A stretch of DNA of 64,000 nucleotides from Stenotrophomonas bentonitica (GTDB lineage Bacteria > Pseudomonadota > Gammaproteobacteria > Xanthomonadales > Xanthomonadaceae). The translations under genes and the position numbers were made by a program. Under the pieces are notes generated by a model. It did no database searches and was not told the DNA's origin. It saw only the letters and a program-made list of their open reading frames with translations. The stretch is taken from the NCBI RefSeq assembly GCF_013185915.1, contig NZ_JAAZUH010000001.1, positions 1,116,001-1,180,000 on the forward strand, given 5' to 3'. Within the stretch, counting starts at the first letter, position 1. Each line of letters begins with the position of its first letter. Positions 19,354 to 27,662 of this stretch are shown here, piece after piece.

Positions 19354-20211
19354 TCAGAGCAGCGAGGACAGGATCGGGATGCTGGCGCGCGGGCGCTTGG
19401 CCACCTCCTCCACCAGCCGCTGCGCGGCACGCAGGTAGGCCTGCGCGGCCGGGGAGTCCGGCGCGGCGGCGGTGATCGGGGTGCCGACATCGCCCTGTTC
19501 GCGGATGCCGATGTCCAGCGGCAGCGAGCCCAGCAGCGGCACGCCGTACTGCGCGGCCATGCGCTCGCCGCCGCCGTCGCCGAACAGGTGCTCGACCTGG
19601 CCGCAGTTGCTGCAGGTGTGCACCGCCATGTTCTCGACGATGCCCAGCACCGGCACTTCGACCTTCTCGAACATCTTCAGCGCCTTCTTCGCATCCAGCG
19701 TGGCGATGTCCTGCGGGGTGGTGACGATCACCGCCCCGGCCAGCGGAATCTTCTGGGTCAGGGTCAGCTGGATGTCACCGGTGCCCGGCGGCAGGTCGAT
19801 CAGCAGGTAGTCCAGGTCGTCCCACAGGGTGTCGTTGAAGAACTGGGTCATGGCCGAGGTGGCCATCGGACCGCGCCAGATCATCGGGGTCTCGTCCTCG
19901 ATCAGGTAGCCGATCGACATGGTCTCCACCCCGAACGCGCGCAGCGGCTCGATCGACTTGTTGTCCGGGCTTTCCGGGCGACCGCTCAGGCCCAGCATCA
20001 TCGGCACGCTGGGGCCGTAGATGTCCGCGTCCAGCAGGCCGACCCGGGCCCCGAGCTTGGCCAGCGCCACCGCCAGGTTCACCGCCGTGGTGGACTTGCC
20101 CACCCCGCCCTTGCCCGACCCGACCGCGATCACGTTACGGACGCGCGGATGAAGGGACAGCCCCTTCTGCACCTGGCTGGCATGGGGACGTCGAGACGGG
20201 CTGGCACTCAC
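19354..20211 (-). CDS. apbC: Iron-sulfur cluster carrier ATPase ApbC/Mrp
   Basis: A 285-residue P-loop protein of the Mrp/NBP35 type. The deviant Walker A is GSGKGGVGKST. DADIYGPSVPMMLG, LIDLPPGTGD and the cluster-binding CxxC in HTCSNCG are also present. It carries and transfers 4Fe-4S clusters to apo-proteins in the cytosol. I choose the GTG at 20211, which follows GGAG; an in-frame ATG at 20250 would add 13 residues without family character. The N-terminal DUF59 domain of some Mrp proteins is absent. Upstream lies a 433-bp gap before the divergent TonB-dependent receptor gene. Confidence 0.93.
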   Translation of the reverse strand: MSASPSRRPHASQVQKGLSLHPRVRNVIAVGSGKGGVGKSTTAVNLAVALAKLGARVGLLDADIYGPSVPMMLGLSGRPESPDNKSIEPLRAFGVETMSIGYLIEDETPMIWRGPMATSAMTQFFNDTLWDDLDYLLIDLPPGTGDIQLTLTQKIPLAGAVIVTTPQDIATLDAKKALKMFEKVEVPVLGIVENMAVHTCSNCGQVEHLFGDGGGERMAAQYGVPLLGSLPLDIGIREQGDVGTPITAAAPDSPAAQAYLRAAQRLVEEVAKRPRASIPILSSLL

Positions 20212-20250
20212 TGCGGGCACTCCGGAAAAGCATTGCGGGAAGCCGCCCAT

Positions 20251-20683
20251 GATAGAGCAGCCGGTCGGGCGGCGCGGCGGGTTGTCCTGCGCTGTCTTGA
20301 GGCTGTCCTGGACGCTCCCGACAGGCCATCAAGCGGACATCGACGGATTCCAATGACGTATCCGGCCAGAAAACGAGTGGTGCATACGTCACAGTATTGC
20401 AAAAATTGTTTCATTCAAAACCAAATAAACGATCTTTCTACTCAATGACTTACAGAACAAATGAGAACGAAAGCCAGGCTTTGCCTAACTTGTCTTTATG
20501 ACCTCTTGATGAACAGTTGACAGGTTGCGTTAAGGCCGTGTTAACCTCGAATCATCAGCTCGTGAAGGCTGGTTAGACAGGGGGCAGTCAGCTGCCCAGA
20601 CCTGATCCGAGGGCACACGGAGACGCCTGCTGGTCCATGTCACCGGTGTTTGACGCAATCGATCGTTCCAAGGGGATCCACAC
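20251..20683. other. Long intergenic control region with an AT-rich core
   Basis: A 433-bp gap between apbC and the TonB-dependent receptor gene with no credible open frame. Bases 20390-20520 are strikingly AT-rich: the line 20401-20460 holds only about 27% G+C in a window near 67%. A TTGACA hexamer lies at 20517. The segment closest to the receptor gene returns to normal composition and ends in an AAGGGG ribosome-binding site 8 bp before the ATG at 20684. It most likely holds the regulated promoter of the receptor and perhaps one for apbC. Confidence 0.6.
20517..20545 (+). promoter_or_regulatory. Candidate sigma-70 type promoter for the TonB-dependent receptor
   Basis: A perfect -35 hexamer TTGACA (20517-20522) is followed after 17 bp by GTTAAC (20540-20545), which matches the -10 consensus in only three of six positions. 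It is at the edge of the AT-rich tract and correctly oriented, giving a leader of about 130 nt. The -10 is weak, so an activator may be needed or the true promoter may lie elsewhere in the tract. Confidence 0.35.
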
Positions 20684-23668
20684 ATGATGAATCGCAAGTC
20701 GCTCAGCCGGAATCCGCTGAGCTTCGCCCTGGCCACCGCCATGGTGTTCGCGGCGGCACCGGCGTTCGCGCAGGACACCACCGAGACCCGGGCCAAGACG
20801 CAGGAAGAACTGGCCGCAGAGAAGGCCAAGGCCACCACCAACTTCGACACCGTCACCGTGACCGGTTCGCGCATTGGCCGCGACACCTTCAACTCGGTTT
20901 CGCCGGTGCAGGTCGTGACCCGCCAGGAGTCGGTGCTTGCCGGCTTCAACTCCACCACCGACGTGCTGCAGAGCACCGCGGTCACCACCGGTTCCTCGCA
21001 GATCAACAACGCGTACGGCGGCTACGTCACCGACGGCGGCCCGGGCGCCAACACCCTGGGCCTGCGCGGCCTGGGCCCGACCCGTACCCTGATCCTGCTC
21101 AACGGCCGCCGCGTGGCGCCGGCAGGTTCGCGTGGTGCGGTCGGTTCGGCCGACCTGAACGTGCTGCCGAATGCGATCGTGGACCGCATTGAAATCCTGA
21201 AGGACGGCGCTTCGTCGATTTACGGCTCCGACGCCGTGGCCGGCGTCATCAACATCGTCACCAAGACCAAGGTCGACGGCGTTTCCTTCGAAGGCCAGCA
21301 CAACGCCACCGACGGTGGCGGCGGTGACCAGCGCCGTTACTCGATCATGTTCGGCACCACCGGCGAGCGTTCGCACTTCTCCGGTTCGTACGAGTACTAC
21401 ACCCGTAACGACCTGAGCCTGCGCGACCGTGACTGGACCCGTTGCGCCACCGACAAGTACCGCGACATCGACGTGGGCGACTACTGGGGCAGCGGCGACT
21501 TCATCGACCCGCTGACCGGCAAGTCGAAGTGCTACACCCTGGATGCGGGCGGCGTGACCATCAACACGATCGGCACCAACACCCGTACCGGCGTCGCCGC
21601 ACCGGGCACCGCCGGCACCCGCTTCAACCGTTGGCGACCGAATGCGGCCGTCACCACCGGCCTGGTCGGCTACGAAGGCGTGAGCACGCTCAGCCGTGAC
21701 ACCTTCGAAGACGCCATGCTGAACCAGTCGCTGATCTCGCCGGCCAAGACCCACACCCTGTTCCTGCAGGGTGGCTTCGACCTCGGCGCGATGGGCGATG
21801 CCGAGCTGTACTACGAGTTCCTGGGCAACAAGCGCAAGTCGACCCAGACCGGCTACCGCCAGCTGTCGCTCGACTACGCCGTGGGCAGCCCGCTGATCCC
21901 GGCCAACCTGCGGGACAGCGTGGCGGGTCCGGCGACCAACCTGACCAACGGCGCGCCGATGGGCGTGCGTGCCTTCATCGGCTTCGGCAACGACCAGAAC
22001 AAGCAGAACGTCGACTACTACCGCTTCAACGCCGGCCTGCGTGGCAACCTGACTGCTGACTGGAAGTACGACTTCAACGTCATGCATTCGGACAACAACG
22101 CCGACTACACCTTCCAGAGCTTCCTGACCAGCCGCCTGGCGCAGAGCCTGAACGTTGTGTCCAACGGTGCCGGCGGCTTCTCCTGCGTCGACCCGTCCAA
22201 CGGCTGCATCGCGGCCCCTGGGCTGAACACCAACACCATCGGCGGCAACCTGCCGGCGGACTGGAAGAACTGGGTGTTCGTGCCGGTCACCGGCAACACC
22301 AAGTACAAGGAAGACACGGTCAACTTCAACGTCAACGGCCCGCTGTTCGACATGCCGCATGGCACGGTCCGCGGCGCGTTCGGTGCGGAATACCGCAAGG
22401 CGAAGATCGACGACAGCCCGTCGCAGTACTCCATCGACGGCGACCTGTTCAACCTGACCTCCGCTGCGCCCACCCGCGGCAGCGACTCGGTCACCGAAGT
22501 CTACGGCGAGTTGGAATTCCCGCTGCTGTCCGGCGTGACCGCTGCCGAAGAACTGACCGTTAACCTGTCCGGCCGTTACACCGACTATGAGTCCTACGGT
22601 TCGGATGAGACCTACAAGATCGGTGGCCTGTGGACCCCGGTGAAGTGGCTGTCGTTCCGTGCGTCCTACGGCACCTCCTACCGCGCCCCGGCGCTGTACG
22701 AACAGTTCCTGGGTGGCACCACCGGCTTCCTGGGCAGCACCTCCGACCCCTGCAACGAGTACGGCGACCGTGACCCGTCGTCCATTCGCTACCAGAACTG
22801 CGCCGCAGAAGGCCTGCCGAACGACTACATCGCAACCCAGGGCGTGACCGTGATCACCCAGGGTGGCGCGGAAACCGGCCTGAAGGCGGAAACCTCCACC
22901 GCCAAGACCCTAGGCGTGGTGATCCAGCCGGAGTTCGGCAGCGGTTTCGGTGACCTGTCCTTCGCCGCCGACTACTTCGACATCAAGGTCGAGAACGGCG
23001 TGCAGGCTGCTGGCGGCGCCGGCATCCTGAATGCCTGCTACGGCAGCGCGACCGCCGACTTCCTCGCTGGCAACGGCCTGTGCCGCCTGGTCGACCGCAA
23101 CCCGGTCAACAACGCACTGACCGTCACCAACGGCTTCATCAACGTCTCCACCGACAAGGTGCGCGGCGTGGACCTGACCCTGCGTTATGTCCGTGACATC
23201 GGCCCGGGTGAGTTCCGCACCACCACCCAGTACACCCACTACATCGAGCAGTCCAGCAAGATCTTCCAGGACGACCCGCTGATCAACTACGCCGGCATGC
23301 TGGGAACCCCGGCCAACACGGCCACGTTCGACATGGCCTACAAGTGGAAGGAGTGGCAGGTCCGTTACGGCCTGGACTGGATCGACCAGATGGACAGCTA
23401 CGCGTACTACGAGGAGCGCAACCCGGGCCTGTTCGACCCGGCAACCTCGCCGTACAAGATCTACACCCCGAACTACTTCCTGCAGTCGTTCTCGGTGCAG
23501 TACGAAGCGGACAAGTGGTCGGCCACCGTTGGCGTTCGCAACCTGGCGGACAAGGAACCGCCGACCATTTCCCAGGGTGTGTACAGCACCGTCGGCAATG
23601 CGTTGCTGTACAGCGGCTTCGACTACTGGGGCCGCCAGTACTTCGCGAACGTGACCTACTCGTTCTGA
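20684..23668 (+). CDS. TonB-dependent receptor (probable peptide-type transporter)
   Basis: A 994-residue outer-membrane receptor. A signal peptide ends AAPAFA. A short Glu/Lys/Ala-rich segment and a TonB-box-like FDTVTVTGS follow. The plug domain holds LGLRGLGPTRTLILLNGRRV and VDRIEILKDGASSIYGSDAVAGVINIVTK. A beta-barrel of about 750 residues ends in a C-terminal strand with terminal Phe (QYFANVTYSF). It imports a ligand across the outer membrane using TonB energy; a TonB protein is encoded at the right end of the window. The next gene is a secreted S9 peptidase and two M13 peptidases follow, so peptides are the likely ligand, though this is inferred from context. Confidence 0.93.
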   Translation: MMNRKSLSRNPLSFALATAMVFAAAPAFAQDTTETRAKTQEELAAEKAKATTNFDTVTVTGSRIGRDTFNSVSPVQVVTRQESVLAGFNSTTDVLQSTAVTTGSSQINNAYGGYVTDGGPGANTLGLRGLGPTRTLILLNGRRVAPAGSRGAVGSADLNVLPNAIVDRIEILKDGASSIYGSDAVAGVINIVTKTKVDGVSFEGQHNATDGGGGDQRRYSIMFGTTGERSHFSGSYEYYTRNDLSLRDRDWTRCATDKYRDIDVGDYWGSGDFIDPLTGKSKCYTLDAGGVTINTIGTNTRTGVAAPGTAGTRFNRWRPNAAVTTGLVGYEGVSTLSRDTFEDAMLNQSLISPAKTHTLFLQGGFDLGAMGDAELYYEFLGNKRKSTQTGYRQLSLDYAVGSPLIPANLRDSVAGPATNLTNGAPMGVRAFIGFGNDQNKQNVDYYRFNAGLRGNLTADWKYDFNVMHSDNNADYTFQSFLTSRLAQSLNVVSNGAGGFSCVDPSNGCIAAPGLNTNTIGGNLPADWKNWVFVPVTGNTKYKEDTVNFNVNGPLFDMPHGTVRGAFGAEYRKAKIDDSPSQYSIDGDLFNLTSAAPTRGSDSVTEVYGELEFPLLSGVTAAEELTVNLSGRYTDYESYGSDETYKIGGLWTPVKWLSFRASYGTSYRAPALYEQFLGGTTGFLGSTSDPCNEYGDRDPSSIRYQNCAAEGLPNDYIATQGVTVITQGGAETGLKAETSTAKTLGVVIQPEFGSGFGDLSFAADYFDIKVENGVQAAGGAGILNACYGSATADFLAGNGLCRLVDRNPVNNALTVTNGFINVSTDKVRGVDLTLRYVRDIGPGEFRTTTQYTHYIEQSSKIFQDDPLINYAGMLGTPANTATFDMAYKWKEWQVRYGLDWIDQMDSYAYYEERNPGLFDPATSPYKIYTPNYFLQSFSVQYEADKWSATVGVRNLADKEPPTISQGVYSTVGNALLYSGFDYWGRQYFANVTYSF

Positions 23669-23683
23669 TTTTCGCTTGACGAT

Positions 23684-23710
23684 CCGCCGCCCTTCGGGGC
23701 GGCGGTTTCG
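23684..23710 (+). terminator. Terminator after the TonB-dependent receptor
   Basis: CCGCCGCCC (23684-23692), loop TTCG, GGGCGGCGG (to 23705), followed by TTTCGTTT. A perfect GC stem with a T-rich tail, 16 bp after the receptor stop. It separates the receptor from the S9 peptidase transcript at least partially. Confidence 0.75.
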
Positions 23711-23763
23711 TTTCCGGCCCTGGTAAACCGGTGGTCGGCCCGCTCCACGAACTGAGGCTTTCA

Positions 23764-25794
23764 ATGAAACGGATTCTTCTGCTGGCCGCCCTGGCCAGCG
23801 CTTCATCGCTGCTGCACGCCAAGCCGGTGGCACCGACCATCGAACAGATGGCCGCGTTCCCCGCCATCTCCAGCCTGTCCCTGTCCCCCGATGGGAAGCA
23901 CATCGCCGGCCTGCGCGCCAATGGCGAGGAGCGCGTGATCGTGGTCTGGGAAACCAATGCCCTGGACAAGCCGCCGACCGTGATCGGTGCCGGACGCATG
24001 AAATTCCAGAGCGTGAGTTTCATCAAGAACGGCCTGCTCGCGGTCAGCCTGTGGCAGCCCTACGACCTGCGCACCGACCGGGTCAACAAGACCTTCATCA
24101 GCAAGTTCTTCATCACCGACACCGAAGGCAAGCAGTGGAAGGAGCCGATCACCCCGGCCCGCACCACCAGCCGCAATGAAGAGCTGGAACAGGCGCTGTC
24201 CAACTCCACCGTGCTCGACATCCTGCCCAACGATCCGGACCACGTCCTGGTGGTCAATGGCTCAGGCAGCAATTCCGGTGACGTGTACAAGGTCAACCTG
24301 CGCACCTTCACCTCCCAGCGCATCCAGAAGACTGAAGAGCGCGTGGCCGGTTACGTCACCGACCTCAACAGCGAGCTGCGCGCGCGCCTGCGCCAGGACG
24401 TGGACGGTACCGGCGCCTATGTGGCAACCGAGTTCCGCAATCCGGCCACCAACGCGTGGGAAGAGCACTTCCGTTCGCACGTGAAGGACCGCGACATCAC
24501 CCAGGTGGTGGGGTTTGCCGATGACCCGAACATTGCCTTCATCCAGAGCAACGTTGGGCGCGACAAGACCGTCATCTACGAATACGACATCGCCGCACGC
24601 AAGCAGAAGGAAGTGCTGTTCGAGCACAAGTTCTTCAATGCCGGCAACGTGGTGATGAACCGCTACAGGAACGTGGAGGGCGTGCCGTTCGGCGCGCTGC
24701 TCGGCGTGGGATACCTGGGGCCACGTGAGAACGAGATCCAGTGGACCGACCCGACGTTCAAGTCGCTGGAGCAGGGCCTGCGCCAGGCACTGGGGATCAC
24801 CGCCAGCGAGGTGACGCTGGTTGATCCAGCCACCGGCCAGCGCGCAACGACCCAGCTCGATGCTGGCAAGTCGATCCGCCTGCTGGACTACAGCGCCAAC
24901 CTCAAGACCTTCCTGGTCTCGGTCTCCGGTCCGTCCGACCCGCCGGTCTACTACCTGTTCAACAACGGGCAGCTGACCGAGCTGGCCAAGACCTACCCGC
25001 AGATCGACCCTGCCTCCCTGGGCACCACCAGGCTGGTGTACTACAAGGCCCGCGACGGCCTGGACATCCCGGCGTTCCTGACCACCCCGAACACCGAGCT
25101 GTGCGGTGCCGGTCCGTGGAAGGCGGTGGTGCATCCGCACGGTGGCCCGTGGGCCCGCGACGGCATGGACTTCGACGGCTCGATGTGGGTGCCGCTGATG
25201 GCCTCGCGCTGCATGGCCGTGCTGCGCCCGCAGTTCCGCGGCTCGGCCGACTGGAGCCGCAAGCTGTGGATGGCCGGCGACGCCGAGTGGGGACAGAAGA
25301 TGCAGGACGACAAGGACGACGGCGCCAAGTGGATGATCGAGCAGAAGATCGCCCAGCCCGGCCACATCGCCATGTTCGGCTTCTCCTATGGCGGCTACTC
25401 GGCCTTTGCCGCATCCGTGCGTCCCAATGGCCTGTACAAGTGCGCCATTGCCGGTGCCGGCGTGTCCGACATCAAGAAGATCTGGTCGCGGTTCTACACC
25501 AACCCGTTCTTCCGCCAGGCCCAGGCCAAGACGGTGGACGGCCTGAACCCACTGGACAAGGCCGGCGAGATCAAGATCCCGCTGATGGTCTACCACGGCG
25601 ACCGCGACCGCACCGTGCCGATCGAGCAGTCCGAATGGTTCGTGGCCAAGGCCAAGAGCTCCGGCCAGCCGGTGGAGTACCACGCCATCGCCGACTACGC
25701 GCACGGTCCGGCCTGGACCCGCGAGATCATGGGCGACCAGCTGAAGCTGATCGACGATTACCTCGGCAAGGGTTGCGGCGGCGGCGGGCTTTAA
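23764..25794 (+). CDS. Secreted S9-family prolyl oligopeptidase-type peptidase
   Basis: A 676-residue protein with signal peptide MKRILLLAALASASSLLHA, an N-terminal beta-propeller (LSLSPDGKHIAGL is the first blade), and a C-terminal alpha/beta hydrolase domain. The triad is Ser541 in GFSYGGYSA, Asp615 in YHGDRDRTVP and His647 in YAHGPAW. S9 enzymes cleave short peptides, often after Pro or in dipeptidyl or acylaminoacyl mode; the subtype cannot be fixed here. The ATG at 23764 gives the signal peptide; an upstream GTG frame does not. Its position right after a TonB-dependent receptor suggests periplasmic processing of imported peptides. Confidence 0.92.
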   Translation: MKRILLLAALASASSLLHAKPVAPTIEQMAAFPAISSLSLSPDGKHIAGLRANGEERVIVVWETNALDKPPTVIGAGRMKFQSVSFIKNGLLAVSLWQPYDLRTDRVNKTFISKFFITDTEGKQWKEPITPARTTSRNEELEQALSNSTVLDILPNDPDHVLVVNGSGSNSGDVYKVNLRTFTSQRIQKTEERVAGYVTDLNSELRARLRQDVDGTGAYVATEFRNPATNAWEEHFRSHVKDRDITQVVGFADDPNIAFIQSNVGRDKTVIYEYDIAARKQKEVLFEHKFFNAGNVVMNRYRNVEGVPFGALLGVGYLGPRENEIQWTDPTFKSLEQGLRQALGITASEVTLVDPATGQRATTQLDAGKSIRLLDYSANLKTFLVSVSGPSDPPVYYLFNNGQLTELAKTYPQIDPASLGTTRLVYYKARDGLDIPAFLTTPNTELCGAGPWKAVVHPHGGPWARDGMDFDGSMWVPLMASRCMAVLRPQFRGSADWSRKLWMAGDAEWGQKMQDDKDDGAKWMIEQKIAQPGHIAMFGFSYGGYSAFAASVRPNGLYKCAIAGAGVSDIKKIWSRFYTNPFFRQAQAKTVDGLNPLDKAGEIKIPLMVYHGDRDRTVPIEQSEWFVAKAKSSGQPVEYHAIADYAHGPAWTREIMGDQLKLIDDYLGKGCGGGGL

Positions 25795-25810
25795 GGCGCC
25801 GGTGGTACCC

Positions 25811-25833
25811 GTGGAGACACGCATGGCGTGTCC
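25811..25833 (+). repeat. SMAG-like palindrome (divergent head)
   Basis: GTGGA followed by GACACGC, ATG and GCGTGTC. The arms are like those at 9184 and 40177 but the head reads GTGG instead of GTAG, so it may be a decayed or subfamily member. It lies between the S9 peptidase gene and the convergent oxidoreductase gene. Confidence 0.5.
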
Positions 25834-25843
25834 TCGCAGACCA

Positions 25844-25871
25844 ACATCGGCCACCCTCGGGTGGCCGATGT
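25844..25871. terminator. Hairpin between convergent S9 peptidase and FAD-oxidoreductase genes
   Basis: ACATCGGCCACC (25844-25855) and its perfect complement GGTGGCCGATGT (25860-25871) around a CTCG loop, ending 4 bp before the oxidoreductase stop. A short CATTT follows on the plus strand. A 12-bp perfect stem between convergent genes supports a terminator despite the weak T-tract. Confidence 0.65.
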
Positions 25872-25875
25872 CATT

Positions 25876-27471
25876 TCAGCCCGAAAGAATCACCTTCGCC
25901 GCATTGTGCCCGGGCGCACCGGTCACCCCACCACCGGGATGCGTGCCCGCCCCGCACAGATACAGCCCCGGCAGCGCCCCGCGATAATCCGCCTGCCCCA
26001 GCATCGGCCGAGCACTGAACAGTTGGTTGAGGCTCAGCGCGCCATGGAAGATGTCGCCGCCGATCAAACCGAACGTGCGCTCGAGATCCAGTGGGCTCAA
26101 CACCTGCCGCCCCAGCACGAGATCCGCAAACCCCGGCGCGTGCCGGTCCACGGTGGCGATCATCAGATCCGCCACTTCTTCGCGATGGTCATCCCAACTG
26201 CGTCCACCGGGCGGCACCGGCGCCACGTGCTGGCAGAACAGGCTGGCCACATGCTGCCCGGGCGGTGCCAACGAGTCGTCCAGTGTGCTGGGAATCAGCA
26301 GCTCCACGATCGGTTCGCGCGACCAGCCGAACTGTCGCGCGTCGGTATAGGCGCGCTCCATGTACGCCAGGCTCGGCGCGATGATGATGCCGGCGGTGAG
26401 GTGGTCCCCTGCCCCCGGCAGTACGCTGAATGACGGCAGCGCCGACAACGCCACGTTCATCCGGAACGTGCCCGAGGCACACCGCCAGTTGGCCATGCGT
26501 TCGCGCGTGGCGATCGGTACCTGCTCCGGCGCAAGCAGCTGCTCGTAGAGCAGCTTCGGATTGACGTTGGCCACCACCGCACGCGCGTGGATGTGTTCGC
26601 CGTGCAGCGTTTCCACCCCGATCGCGCGACCGTGTTCGACCAGCACCCGCGCCACCCCGCAGTCGGTACGTATCTCCGCACCGGCGGCAATGGCAGAACG
26701 CGCCATCGCCTGGGTGATCGCACCCATGCCGCCGATGGCATGGCCCCAGGCCCCCTTGACCCCGTTGCTCTCGCCGAAGGCGTGGTGCAGCAATACATAG
26801 GCCGACCCCGGCGCCTCCGGGCTTGCGTAGTTGCCGACAATGCCGTCGAAGCCGAACAGTGCCTTGACCGGCTCGCTGTCGAACCAGCGGTCGAGGTACT
26901 CGGCTGCGGAAATGGTGAACAGGTCCAGCAGCTCCTGGCGCAGCGCGGGCGGCAGCCCATGCAGTCGCCGTCCGAGCTGCCCGGCCTGCCACAACGCCGG
27001 CAGCTGGGTCAGCCAATGGCCGTCACCCACGTTCGGCGGCGCCTGCAGGGCCAGCTCGCGCAGCACGTCGGCAAAGGCTTCCAGGCGTCGCTCGAACGCC
27101 GGCAGGCGCTCGGCGTCGCGCGCGGAGAAGCGCGCTACCTCGGACGGGGTCAGCCCGGCACCGGCCAGCAGGTAGTCGCCCTGCAGCGGCAGGAAGTTGT
27201 TGATCCGGCGGGGCACCACGCGCAGGCCATGCTCGGCCAGCGCCAGCTCCTGGATGATGCGCGGCTGCAGCAGCGACACCGTATAGGACGCGACCGAATT
27301 GCGGAAACCGGGATGGAATTCCTCGGTGACCGCCGCGCCCCCGACCAAGCCGCGCCGCTCCAGCACCAGCACGCGGCGCCCGGCCCGGGCCAGGTAGGCC
27401 GCGCAGACCAGGCCGTTGTGCCCGCCGCCAATGATGACCGCATCCCACCCACGCGCGTTGGAAGTGCCCAT
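25876..27471 (-). CDS. CrtI/PYROXD2-like FAD-dependent oxidoreductase
   Basis: A 531-residue flavoprotein. The N-terminal dinucleotide-binding motif is AVIIGGGHNGLVCAAYLARAGRRVLVLERRG, followed by GGAAVTEEFHPGFRNS. A long substrate domain comes next, and a C-terminal FAD signature YLCGAGTHPGGGVTGAPGHNAA closes the protein. This is the phytoene-desaturase-related COG1233 family, in the PYROXD2-like branch. No other carotenoid genes are nearby, so I do not call it a carotenoid desaturase. The open frame runs 91 codons further upstream but the FAD motif fixes the start at 27471. It is divergent from the M13 peptidase across a 191-bp gap. Confidence 0.87.
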   Translation of the reverse strand: MGTSNARGWDAVIIGGGHNGLVCAAYLARAGRRVLVLERRGLVGGAAVTEEFHPGFRNSVASYTVSLLQPRIIQELALAEHGLRVVPRRINNFLPLQGDYLLAGAGLTPSEVARFSARDAERLPAFERRLEAFADVLRELALQAPPNVGDGHWLTQLPALWQAGQLGRRLHGLPPALRQELLDLFTISAAEYLDRWFDSEPVKALFGFDGIVGNYASPEAPGSAYVLLHHAFGESNGVKGAWGHAIGGMGAITQAMARSAIAAGAEIRTDCGVARVLVEHGRAIGVETLHGEHIHARAVVANVNPKLLYEQLLAPEQVPIATRERMANWRCASGTFRMNVALSALPSFSVLPGAGDHLTAGIIIAPSLAYMERAYTDARQFGWSREPIVELLIPSTLDDSLAPPGQHVASLFCQHVAPVPPGGRSWDDHREEVADLMIATVDRHAPGFADLVLGRQVLSPLDLERTFGLIGGDIFHGALSLNQLFSARPMLGQADYRGALPGLYLCGAGTHPGGGVTGAPGHNAAKVILSG

Positions 27472-27662
27472 GGACGGTTGTATACACCGGCGCGCGGCCG
27501 CTTGTCCTGCGGTGGCAGTCGTGTGAAGACCTGTCACGCAGTGGCGGCTTGTGTTCGGCCATGACCTTCGACACCCTTGCAGGCCGGTCCAGCGGCGTAT
27601 CGTCTGGCCCACGGCCCCGGGTGGGGCCACCCTGAAAGATTCTTCGGCCCGGAGGCCAACAC

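Noticed and set aside
25876..27471. FAD oxidoreductase as a phytoene desaturase in a carotenoid cluster
   Set aside because: No phytoene synthase or other carotenoid genes are present, and the C-terminal motif fits the PYROXD2-like branch better.
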